NCBI RefSeq assembly: GCF_950295315.1
Contig: NC_080181.1
Location: 33,682,441 to 33,746,440 of the forward strand
Direction of reading: 5' to 3'
Source of the DNA: Erinaceus europaeus
Lineage: Eukaryota > Chordata > Mammalia > Eulipotyphla > Erinaceidae
DNA: 64,000 nt
The notes under the pieces were generated by a model. That model was given only the letters and a program-made list of their open reading frames with translations. It did no database searches and was not told the origin of the DNA. Below are positions 9,727 to 18,405 of the stretch, in pieces. Each line of letters opens with the position of its first letter. Position 1 is the first letter of the stretch. The position numbers and the translations under genes were made by a program.

Positions 9727-9935
9727 CTTGGGCTAGGCGGTGGCATATCTGATTGATTAAGTGCACGTTACCAAGGACCTGGATTCAAGCCCCTGGTCCC
9801 CACCTGCAGGGGGAAAACGGTATAAGAGATGAAACAGTATGCAGGTCTCTCTCTGTCTCACTCTCCTCAATCCCCCTTAATTCTCAATTTCTCTCTGTCC
9901 TATAAAACTAAAGTTGTTCTTGTTTTTGTTTTTAA
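9727..9935 (+). repeat. SINE-B
   Basis: Head with 'ggattcaagcccctggtccc', 'gatgaaacagtatgcaggtc', a CT block and 'ctctctgtcctataaaac'. Confidence 0.8.
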
Positions 9936-10366
9936 TCTGGGAAGAAAGAAAGGAAGGGAGGGAGGATTGGTGCAGAAGGAGCACCCTCAGACACTTGGGC
10001 CATAGTCAAATGCTTGGTGAGGAGGGATGCAAACCCCCCCCCCAGCTCCAGCCCCTCCCTCATGGACTCTATGTAGACCATGCCAAGGAGCTATTTACTG
10101 TCTCCTCTGGCTGCCTCCTCAGAGAGGGACAGGTGTAGCAGTACAGCTCCAGAGGAGGTGACAAGGTAAAAGAGATAATAAGGCATGAGAAGAGGGGAGG
10201 GGAATTGGGCAGCAGAGGGGAGGACAGACCAATAGCAGAGGGGAGGCAGATGACCTAACATGATAAAGAGAGAGAAGAAGAAAGTAGAGGCAGAATTATG
10301 ATGACAGGTGGCAAACAGAGAGGGAAAGACTGGTGAATCAGTACTGAAAGTCTCTCTCTTTCTTTT
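9936..10366. other. Single-copy stretch
   Basis: This is purine-rich DNA (many GGGGAGG motifs) with no recognised repeat or gene. Confidence 0.45.
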
Positions 10367-10490
10367 CTTTTCTTTCTTTCTTTTTTTTTTTTTTTTTTTT
10401 TTTTACCTCCAGGGTTATTGCTTGGGCTTTGTGCTGGTACTATGAGCCCACTGCTTCTGGAGGCCATTTTTTCCCATTTTTTTAAATTTT
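10367..10490 (-). repeat. SINE-A/B distal module, minus
   Basis: A T-rich run (about 10380-10404), then 'ccagggttattgcttgggct' and 'ctgcttctggaggccat', is the reverse complement of the last third of the long SINE form. Confidence 0.7.
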
Positions 10491-10727
10491 CATTTATAAA
10501 ATGAAAATATTAACAAGACTATAGGGTAAGAGGGGTACATTTCCACACAATTCCTACCCCCAGAACTCCATATGCCATCCTCCCCTCCCTTGAAAGCTTT
10601 CCTATCCTTTATCCCTCTGGGAGAATGGACCCAGGATCATTATGGGGTGCAGAAAGTGGAAGGTCTGGCTTCTGTAATTGCTTCCCCGCTGAACATGGAT
10701 GTTGGCAGTTCAATCCATAGTCCCAGC
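10490..10727 (-). repeat. L1 3' UTR, minus
   Basis: Reversed, it contains 'gttggcagttcaatcc'-side sequence, 'gcagaaagtggaaggtctgg' and the TTTATAAAT end shared with the copies at 17.6, 40.1 and 54.7 kb. The plus-strand copy at 42.0 kb shows that this module follows L1 ORF2. Confidence 0.7.
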
Positions 10728-10900
10728 AGAAATTGAGAGGGGAGGGGAAGATAGAGAGGGAGAAAGACACCTGCACATCTGCTTCACCACTTGTGAAGCG
10801 ACCTTCCTGCAGGTGGGGGAGTCTCCCTCCTTTTCTATCTCCTTCCTTCTTGATTTATTTCTGCCTCTAACCAACAAATAAATAATTTTTTTAAAGAGAA
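10725..10900. repeat. Fold-back SINE-B
   Basis: 10725-10822 is minus-strand SINE body (caccacttgtgaagcgacc). At 'gcaggtgggggagtctccct' it switches to a plus-strand CT block and ends with AATAAATAA at about 10885. The inverted halves meet without a spacer. Confidence 0.6.
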
Positions 10901-12209
10901 GAACAACATCTCCTAGAAGAGCTGGAAGAGGGGGGGGCAATAGACTGGACATAAAAGAATTGAAAAAGCTCCAAAAGATCAGACACATTGGGTCCTGGAT
11001 TTATTTCCAGGTCTGAGCTCCTTATGTCCAAGGGGAAGAAACTCCTGTCCCAGATGCACATGTCCTCTGTGTCCCTGTGTCCCTGACGGAGATACTGTGG
11101 CTTATTGGTCTGACTTCACAACTCCCAGCTGCTTTGTTCAAATGAGAAGAGGGGACACTGCAGGGAGTAAGCCCGGTGGGGGTAACAAGGGAGAAGGGTT
11201 CACCATCATGTTCTAGACAAGTCATCCAGACAGAAGTAAGAAGGCTTAGAGGTGAGCTGGAGAAGTCTATTTCCAGAAGCAGATCTGGGATTTTAGCTTG
11301 TAGAATAATCTAGGTGGGCTTTTATGAAAGAGGGAGCAAGGGAGGGAGGAGAACCAAGATACAGGAAGATCTCCTCCAAGACCATTCCATGGAGAAAGAC
11401 AGGAAGAAAGGCTGAGAAGAAACTTGGAGCAGAAGGAAGGCTCTGGAAGAGAAATACAATAGGCTGGGAGAGCTGAGCCAGGAGCTGCCGAAGTAGGCAG
11501 ATGGAGCAACAGAGACACAGAGCAGAGCTCCAGAGAAGCAGGCGAGCAGTGAGGCCTGGCAGCCAAGCCCTGTGGGTTTCCACAGGGAGCAGATGATGAT
11601 CCTGGATACGGGGCTCCTTGTTGACTCCGGGCCCATCTCGGCCTCCAGGCAGCCAGCCTTGGCCTGGGTGAGTAGCTAAGGGTAAGAGAGGGGTGTGAGG
11701 CTCCTTTTGTTTCCCTCCACTTCCACCACCCCTGCTGCATGAGTCCCAGGGAAGCTGTCAGCTACTACATCCTGCACAACAAGAAGCAGTGGCATCAGAG
11801 GGGTGAGTGTGAGCCCTGCACGCACAGATGTATAAGCGTATGCCAGGCTGGTGGGTGGGACAGGGGGTCGGAGTAGTGACTCAGGTGTGGAGCCTGGTGT
11901 GGCTAAAATGACCCCCACCCCCACCCACCCAAGGCACTGCTGAGACGGGGAAGCTTTCCCCTCTCCCCATGTCTGTTGTGAGCATCTCACCATCATGTGT
12001 CATATGCCATGTGATCTCCAAGGAACCCTGGACTTCCCTGGCCTCCTCCTCTTCTACTGCTGCCCACAGGAACATTTTTCCAGTTGCAGTTGATGATGGT
12101 AGGCAGTATCTGTGAGACTGATCTAGGAAAGTTCTACCTCCAAAATGGCTTGGGGGGTGGGGAGGAAGCTCAGAGAGATGGGGGTGGGGGTGGGGGTTGT
12201 CCAGTTAAA
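10901..12209. other. Single-copy stretch
   Basis: About 1.3 kb with no repeat signature. Minus frames 11267-11740 and 11676-11996 are open, but their Ser/Pro/Leu-rich translations show no recognised domain. One possible small exon is listed separately. Confidence 0.5.
11740..11799 (+). other. Possible exon, very tentative
   Basis: A pyrimidine-rich tract (ttttgtttccctccacttcc) is followed by an AG at 11741-11752 and then an open stretch reading about 20 residues (ATG at 11738). It ends at a consensus 5' splice site, GTGAGTGT, near 11800. The minus strand also has a plausible acceptor here (cttcttgttgtgcag), so the direction is uncertain. I do not recognise the peptide. Confidence 0.18.
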
Positions 12210-12335
12210 GCATCAGCTGGCAAAATTGCTCTCCCAGATTGTGTACAGCTTTGTCACATGTACAAACCAGGTTCAAGTCTGGGCTACTTTGCACTGGAGA
12301 AAGTTTTGGTGTGGGGAGGGGTAAGAGAGGGGAGA
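12210..12335 (+). repeat. SINE-D, degenerate
   Basis: 'gcaaaattgctctcccagat', 'caggttcaagtctggg' and 'ttgcactggagaaagttttg' follow the D-family order loosely. Confidence 0.45.
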
Positions 12336-12406
12336 GAAGAGGAAGTTTTGGTGCTGTGGTCATTTTAACTTTCTAACCTTGTCATCCCAGAAAGCCTGGT
12401 AAACAC

Positions 12407-12525
12407 AGGAGGAAGGAAGGAAGGAAGGAAGGAAGGAAGGAAGGAAGGAAGGAAGGAAGGGGGGAAGGAAGGAGGAAGGAAGGAAGGGAGGAAGGAAAAG
12501 AAAGAAAGAGAGAAAGAAAAGAAAA
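12407..12525 (+). repeat. (GGAA)n microsatellite
   Basis: A purine-only tract of GGAA units turns into GAAA units at its end. It sits just upstream of a SINE-B. Confidence 0.95.
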
Positions 12526-12539
12526 GAAGCTAAGTGAAG

Positions 12540-12790
12540 TGAATTGAACAGACAGTGGTGCACCTGTAAAGTACACACATTGGGTTCAAGTCCCAGGCCC
12601 CCACCTGCAAGGGTTGAAGCTTCACTAGCGGTGAAGCAGTGCTGCAGGTGTCTCTCATTCTCTCTCACTAACTCCCTCTTCCCTCTCAATTTCTCTCTGC
12701 ATATATATATAGCCATCCTCCAGGAGCAATGGCATCATTATGCAGGCACCAAATTCCAGCATAACCCTGGTGGCATTAAAGTGAAAGAGT
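12540..12790 (+). repeat. SINE-B
   Basis: Head with 'gtacacacattgggttcaag', 'ggtgaagcagtgctgcaggt', a CT block, a short (AT)n where the spacer AT-rich region normally lies, and a distal module ending 'ccctggtggcattaaa'. Confidence 0.85.
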
Positions 12791-12791
12791 G

Positions 12792-12960
12792 AAAGAGAAA
12801 TGGCACCAACTTGCCTGCCTGCCTGAGACCTCTGAGGTCCCAGGTTCAATTCCTAGCACCACCACCTTTTGGCTTAGCTGAATAATGCTCAAGTCTCTCT
12901 CCTTCCTTCCCTCCCTCTCCCTCTCTCTTTCTCATAACAAATAAATTTAAATATTTGTTT
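12792..12960 (+). repeat. SINE-C
   Basis: 'gacctctgaggtcccaggtt' with an E/C-type body, a CT block and AATAAATTTAAATA. Confidence 0.65.
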
Positions 12961-12964
12961 TTTA

Positions 12965-13110
12965 AAAAACCAGCAAAATAGCTCACTTGGGTAATGTGCC
13001 TGCTTCCAGTGTACTGAAGGAAGCTTGTGTTATGGTGTCTTTCCCTTCTCTTTCTGCTTCTGTCTCTCTCTTTTTATCTGAGAAAGTAAGCAGGAGGAGC
13101 AAAAACCCAA
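12965..13110 (+). repeat. SINE-D
   Basis: 'aatagctcacttgggtaatg', 'actgaaggaagcttgtgtta', the CT block and 'tatctgagaaagtaagc'. Confidence 0.75.
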
Positions 13111-13849
13111 GCTCAGTTGAGAGAGAGCCAGAAAAGGAAGGAGGGAGATAGAGAGGGCTAATGAGGGGGGATTTTCCACTGCCATGACCTAAGCCCTCTC
13201 CCAAGCCTCCCATGCAGCTCTGCACCACTCCTCAAACCGCCTTCCAGATAACCACCCCCTCCCAAAACTCTGCAATTACACGCCCAGTCCCTGGAGGTTC
13301 ACCAGCTGTGCCTGGAGCAGTTCTATCTGGAGTAGTCCTTCTTTGGCCCCCAGCCTAGGTCAAGTGGCCCCACAGAGGACAAGAGCCAGGCCCTGAGAAG
13401 GAAGAGGCTAAGAGAGGGGCGAGTGGTGGGGGAGTTCGGCCTCTGAGTGGAAACTCCCTAAGCATGAAAGACAGGTACCCGGAGCCAGATGGGCCCCGCA
13501 GAAACAGAAGTTAAGTAGGAAGAGACGGATAAACAGCAGACACCAAGCAACCAGACAAGCATATGCTCCACAAGCCGGCAGACCAAGCACCCAGTGGGGT
13601 CTGGGGGTGGGGAAGGGGCTATGGGCCCACGGGGAGGAGATGCAGGGGCTTGGTGACTGGCAGCGGGTCTGCTGCCTGGGTCGGAAGCTGGGATCCAGCC
13701 CTTCTCAGTGGAGCTGCAGTCAAATGGAGCTGCAGCGAGTGCCTGTGAGGAAAGACTCCTTTGCCTAGTAGGAGTGGGGGCATGTGAGGGGTTAAGGCTT
13801 CAGACTGGACAGCGAGATGCCATTGCCAAGACTCCAAAACAGAGCCTTT

Positions 13850-14120
13850 GCTCCGCCCTCCGCCCTCCGCCCTCCGCCCTCCGCCCTCCGCCGGTAGAGT
13901 TGAACCGGATTCCGATGAGGAGCCCAGAAGCGGTTCAGAGCAAACCCAGGAAGCCCTTGAACCCCGAGGGAACCCGCTTTGCGGCCCACCCACTCCTCTG
14001 GAATGGAGCCCCCCGCCGGGATGACGTCATCCTGGCAGAGGGGCGGGGCCAGGCGGGAGCTTCGCCGGGTCGACAGGCTCCGCCTCCTTCCCGGCTCTGC
14101 TGCTGGGCGGATTTGCCCAG
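13850..14120. promoter_or_regulatory. CpG-island promoter candidate
   Basis: CpG dinucleotides are dense here and scarce elsewhere. The island holds a CCGCCCT tandem repeat (13851-13893), a perfect ATF/CREB palindrome ATGACGTCAT (14021-14030) and an Sp1-type GGGGCGGGGCC (about 14040-14050). No TATA box is evident. Such TATA-less islands usually mark transcription starts of broadly expressed genes. Direction is undetermined and no partner exon is recognised. Confidence 0.55.
13851..13893 (+). repeat. (CCGCCCT)n short tandem repeat
   Basis: Nearly six copies of a 7-bp unit. The minus strand carries at least five GGG runs separated by CGGA, a pattern able to form a G-quadruplex. Confidence 0.9.
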
Positions 14121-14529
14121 CTCGCTCAGCCCGCCCAGCTCCCAGACCCCAACCCCCTACCCCCACCTTCCTGGCTTGCCTGCTTTAACCCAGCGCTGCA
14201 GCTGAAGGAAGGAGGGGAGGAGGGGGAGTCACATGGAGCCACCCCTGCAGAAAGCAAGGCCCCCACAGTACTTGGACTGACCTCCATGGAGCCTCGACAT
14301 CCCAGTTCCCTCCCAAGTTTGCTAGGGGAGCTCTGAGCTTCCAAGCCCCTTGGCTGGCCGGAGGGAGTCCAACTCCCTCAGACCTTGGACACAGAGACCA
14401 GCCTATTCTATCCTGCAAAGGACCAAATGAGCATTGACATTTTTCTGTGACCTGCTCCAGGGAGGAAAGACTGCGTACACCAAACCCTTTCTCCAGGGAG
14501 TGTTGGCGACCTGCTAAAGAAATAAGGGC

Positions 14530-15112
14530 TCTCAGGCAAAAGGCGGTGGTGCACCAGGTTAAGTGTGCACACTAACATGCTTAAGGGCCTGGGTTTGAGC
14601 CCCCACTCTCCACTTACAGAGAGAAGCTTCAGGACCAGTAATGTAGGTCTGTACGTGTCTCTCCCTTTTTCTTTCTCTCTTTCTTTCTTTCTTTCTTTCT
14701 TCCTTTCTTTCTGTTTTTCCTTTTTTGCCTCCCGGGTTATCGCTGTGGTGCCTGCACTACAAATCCATTGCTCCTGTAGCCATTTATTATTTTTTTTAAT
14801 AGGACAGAGAGAAATTGAGTGGGGAGGGGAAGATTGAGAGGGAGAGAGACACCTGCAGACCTGCTTCACCGCTTGTGAAGCGACCCCCACCCCTTGCACA
14901 TGGGGAGCCGGAGGCTTAAACCCGGATCCTTGCTTCGGGTCCTTGCGTTTCATACTATGAAGCCTGACCCCTCTCTCCTTATCTCCCCCTCCCTTCTTAA
15001 TTTCTCTCTGTCTTATCAAATTGAAATAGAAAGGGAAAAATGGCCTTCGGGAGCACTGGATTCCCCACACTGAGCCCCTGTGATAACCCTGGTGACAATA
15101 AAAACTAAAAAT
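14530..15112 (+). repeat. SINE-B interrupted by a SINE-A (minus)
   Basis: The B copy runs 14530-14712 (head, 'gtaggtctgtacgtgtc', CT/CTTT tract). It is broken by an inverted SINE-A at 14713-14968 and resumes at about 14969 with 'cccttcttaatttctctctg' and the distal module ending 'ataaccctggtgacaa'. Confidence 0.75.
14713..14968 (-). repeat. SINE-A, minus, nested
   Basis: Reverse complement: 'ggatccgggtttaagcctcc', 'ggtgaagcaggtctgcaggt', 'caatttctctctgtcctatt' and a distal module. It is younger than the SINE-B it splits. Confidence 0.8.
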
Positions 15113-15924
15113 AAAGCAGAAGAAATATGGCTTTCTGAACAGAATCGGAGATTTTTCTGAGCCCCAAAGCCAGGCGGCCCTCTTGCAGAATGGCCCCTTC
15201 ACCTCCCATGTGCTCATACTGGACATAAGCCAGGACAGTGCCAGCTGCTGGCCTCCTCCCAAAGCTGGCATTGGCCCCACAGTCCTGCCTCCCCTTATTC
15301 AGGCTACCCCAGCCAGTACCAGTCACTGCGAGTGGGCCTTTGAGCTGAGCATAGCTCAGATTTCCCATGTCCTTTTTAGATGTCAAGGTGCTCCAGCCCC
15401 AGCCTAGTCTGTGCAACTCACTCCACCACAGGGCCTGTTGTTTCCAACTCAGCTGCTTGGCTCAGCCCCAGGGCCCAGTAGCAGGGAGACACTTTTGCAG
15501 GTGCAAACCCTTGGGAGCCTGTTGTTTTCGACGGGCCCACGTGCCATGGGCAGATGCCCAGCTCTGTGCCAGGGTCCTCTTAGTATTCGCTGAGCTGTTG
15601 ACTCTGTGGCCATGATATGTCTGGGATAGACAAAAGTGTGTGTGTATTGGGGGGGGGGGGAGGGGAGGGGTTGGCAAGTTGAGCTGGGAGACTAGAGGGC
15701 CCAGGAGCATATTTTTACTTGGTTTCTTTGAAAGGGTCCCTAGCAAGATCAGCTCTGAGACCAGTTCATGCTGTCCTTCTCTGCTAGCTCTTGGGCTGCA
15801 CATATGATTCAAATTGCCCTGTAATCCATTATTGTGTGTCATTTACTTTCCTATATATCCAGTCTGGTTCCCATAACATTATCATGATGGACACAAAGTA
15901 GATACAAATGTTTTAAAGATTTGG
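15113..15924. other. Single-copy stretch
   Basis: No repeat is recognised apart from a G10 tract near 15649. Frames at 15367-15615 and 15462-15842 have no recognisable product. Confidence 0.5.
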
Positions 15925-16130
15925 GTTTTTATGCATATTTTTATTAATTTTTAATGACAGAAATTGAGAGGGAAGAAGAGATTGAAAGAGACACCTGCAG
16001 CACTGCTTCACCACTCATAAAGTCTGCCAGTCCCACCCCCACCCCATGCCCCTGGGGATCAGGGGGCTTGAACCCAGGTCCTTGCAGTTGCTAACATGTA
16101 CTCTCAACCAGATATACCACCACCCAGCCT
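15925..16130 (-). repeat. SINE-B, minus
   Basis: Reverse complement shows the head, 'ggtgaagcagtgctgcaggt', 'caatttctgtcattaaaa'. Confidence 0.8.
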
Positions 16131-16202
16131 TCCCAATAGATATTAATTTTGACCTATTTTATGGACAGGGAACTGATGCAGGATTGAAGTGTCTTATTTA
16201 TT

Positions 16203-16484
16203 TTTTTAATATTTATTTATTTATTTTACCTTTTTGTTGCCCTTGTTTTTTATTGTTGTAGTTATTGTTATTGATGTCATCGTTGTTGGATAGGACAGAG
16301 AGAAATGGAGAGAGGAGGGGAAGACAGAGAGGGGGAGAGAAAGATAGACACTTGCAGACCTGCTTCACCACCTGTGAAGCAACCCTCTGCAGGTGGGGAA
16401 CGGGGGCTCCAACAGGGGTCCTTAATAGGTCCTTGCACTTAGCACCACCTGCGCTTAACCCACTGCTCTACCACTGGACTCCCG
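16203..16484 (-). repeat. SINE-A, minus
   Basis: Complete copy with a target duplication AGTGTCTTATTTAT on both sides (about 16188-16201 and 16486-16499). Confidence 0.9.
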
Positions 16485-16584
16485 GAGTGTCTTATTTATA
16501 GAAACGTTCACAAGGCGTGTGAGGTCATGCAAAAATGAAAGAGCAAAATGGCTTTTTATGAGCCCAGCTCAGCTGAGGACAGAC

Positions 16585-16750
16585 TCCTTTTTTTTTTTTT
16601 TTAATTTTTATTTATTTATTTATTAATGGGAAAGATAGGAGAGAGAGAAAGAACCAGACATCACTCTGATACATGTGCTGCCGGGGATTGAACTCAAGAC
16701 CTCATGCTTGAGAGTCTAGTGCCTTAGCCACTGCACCACCTCCCAGACCA
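16585..16750 (-). repeat. SINE-C, minus
   Basis: A T-run and ATTTATTTATTTATT on the plus strand, then 'ccagacatcactctgataca' and the inverted head 'agtggctaaggcac'. Confidence 0.8.
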
Positions 16751-17117
16751 CAGAGGACAGACTCCTAATGCCACAGTCCTTTCCTGCAGCCACTGCTTTG
16801 CATACTCACTACCATAGAAGATACATGATGGAAGGACAAGGGTACCAAGCTGACAGGCAAAAAAGCTACTTAAGGGAGAAGTAAAGAGAGCAAGGCAGCA
16901 GTTGAGTGATGATGTGGACTGCGACTTGACTACAGACAGAAGGTCAGGATGTGCACACAGAGCACACAACCCTGTTTCTAGGCATTGTTTAAGGGCAAAT
17001 TAGGAGAAGGGGGGAGGGGCTGTGTGAGTATGAGATAATGCATCGGCTATGTGCAGTCAATGCAGCCACAGGAATTGATGGCAAATGCATATAGAAGGAC
17101 AGAAAAGAAAATAAAGA
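16751..17117. other. Single-copy stretch
   Basis: I see no repeat signature or recognisable frame. Confidence 0.45.
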
Positions 17118-17250
17118 AGGGGCCGGGAGATATAGCATATTGGTTATGCAAACAGACTCTCATGCGTGAGGCTTCTAGGTCCCAAGTTCAATGTCCCATA
17201 CCACCATAAGCCAGAGCTGAGTAGTGCTTTAGTAAAAAGGAAAAAGAAAA
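17118..17250 (+). repeat. SINE-E
   Basis: 'gatatagcatattggttatg', 'caccataagccagagctgag' and a short A-rich end. Confidence 0.8.
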
Positions 17251-17404
17251 AAAGAAGGATGTGTTCATAGGGAAATATGAGTTCTAGTTTTCAGAGTGAA
17301 GGTCAGAAAGAACTTGACAGGTTTGCTTATAGGTCTGTGAGCATGATGTATACTAAGTATACAAGTGTGTACCTGAGCTTAAATGTGAGTAAGCAGATGT
17401 GTGA

Positions 17405-17560
17405 AGAATGATTGAGTGTACATGTTAGCAATTGCAAAGACCAGGGTTCAAGCCCCCACCTGCAAGTGGAGAGGTGGACTTTATGAGCAGTGAAGCAGTG
17501 CTGCAGGCCTCTACCTACCTCTCCTTCTCTCAATTTCCCTCTGTTATATCAAGTTAAAAA
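17405..17560 (+). repeat. SINE-B, short
   Basis: 'agggttcaagcccccacctg', 'gcagtgaagcagtgctgcag', CT block, 'ctctgttatatcaagtt'. Confidence 0.75.
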
Positions 17561-17569
17561 ATATATGTA

Positions 17570-17920
17570 TATCAACCTGTCAATGCCCATGTTCAGCAGG
17601 AAAGCAATTATAGAAGCCAGATCTTCCACCTTCTGCACCCCATAATGACCTTGGGTCCATACTCCCAGAGGGATAAAAAATAGGAAAGCTGTCAGGGGAG
17701 GGGAGGGGATACGGAGCTCTGGTGGTGGGCACTGTGTGAAATTGTACCTCCCTTATCCTATGGTTTTTGCCCGTGTTTCCTTTTTATAAATAAAAAAAAA
17801 TTTTAAAGAATAGGAAAGCTATTGGGGAGGGGTTGGGATATGGAGTTCTGGTGGTGGGAACTGTGTGGAGTTGTACCCCTTTTATCCTATGGTTTTTATC
17901 AGTCTTTCCTTTTATAAATA

Positions 17921-17930
<10 letters not shown>
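17570..17930 (+). repeat. L1 3' UTR with tandemly duplicated end
   Basis: The 3' UTR module ('atgttcagcaggaaagcaat', 'ggtccatactcccagagg') ends at about 17805 with TTTTATAAATAAA. Its last roughly 120 bases ('ggaaagctattggggagg' to TTTTATAAATAAA) are then repeated at 17808-17925. Confidence 0.75.

Positions 17931-17970
<40 letters not shown>
17925..17970. repeat. (AT)n microsatellite
   Basis: A pure AT run of about 44 bases lies between the L1 tail and the U1 pseudogene. Confidence 0.95.
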
Positions 17971-17977
<7 letters not shown>

Positions 17978-18086
17978 TGGCAGAGGAGATACCATGATCA
18001 CAAAGGTGGTTTTCTCAGGGAAAGGCTTATCCAAACTCGACTGCATAATTTGTGGTAGTGAGGGACTGTGTTCACACTCTCCCCTG
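17969..18086 (+). pseudogene. RNU1 pseudogene: U1 snRNA pseudogene with internal deletion
   Basis: The sequence follows U1 snRNA from its 5' splice-site-pairing end (ATTTACCTG where U1 has ACTTACCTG) through 'agataccatgatcac' and stem-loop I. It continues to U1 position about 64 ('ggcttatcc'), then jumps to position about 111 ('aaactcgactgcataattt'). It runs on through the Sm site (AATTTGTGG) and stem-loop IV to the 3' end 'cccctg'. About 46 nucleotides covering stem-loops II-III are absent. Scattered substitutions and an A-rich sequence after the end fit a retroposed, dead copy. No snRNA promoter can be expected upstream, where there is an AT repeat and an L1 tail. Confidence 0.88.
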
Positions 18087-18284
18087 GTTAAAAAATAAAG
18101 AAATAAATAAAATAATTAAATATATATTAATTAATGCATTAAAAACCCAAATCTCAAAAAAAAAAAAAAACTACTCCCCACCCCTCAACTGGGGCAGCAA
18201 ATTTCCTGCAACTCCAGGCTGGCTGCTGAGTCTTAGCTTCTGTGCTCTCCCTTTCAAAAGACTGCTGATGTAATTATTTCTCTA

Positions 18285-18405
18285 CTTTAGAGAGCTCAGA
18301 TACATGTGATGTGAGCTCTGATACATGTGATGCCAGGGATCAAATTTGAGACCTCATGCTTGAGGGTCTACCATTTTATCCACTGCGCTCTAGCCACTTT
18401 GTCAC
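18285..18405 (-). repeat. SINE-C fragment, minus
   Basis: 'gagacctcatgcttgagggt' and 'gatacatgtgatgccaggga' are the inverted C body. A 20-bp piece around 'gatacatgtgatg' is repeated. Confidence 0.65.

Larger units (their letters stand above)
13111..14529. other. Single-copy region holding a CpG island
   Basis: No SINE, L1 or LTR sequence is seen for 1.4 kb, the longest such stretch in the first quarter. Overlapping frames on both strands (for example 13708-14205 plus and 13792-14166 minus) are explained by high GC. Confidence 0.6.

Noticed and set aside
11267..11740. 157-codon minus frame
   Set aside because: Ser/Leu/Pro-rich with no domain and no paired splice sites or start context. Three overlapping frames are equally open.
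13708..14205. 165-codon plus frame over the CpG island, and the 124-codon minus frame
   Set aside because: High GC removes stop codons in several frames at once. The translations are low-complexity and overlap the CCGCCCT array.
17969..18086. U1 copy as an active variant U1 gene
   Set aside because: It lacks 46 nucleotides, has a changed 5' end, and an AT repeat and L1 tail stand where the snRNA promoter should be.
17569..18130. L1-U1 template-switch chimera
   Set aside because: Known chimeras put the small RNA upstream of the L1 end. Here U1 is downstream and separated by an AT array, so two insertions are simpler.
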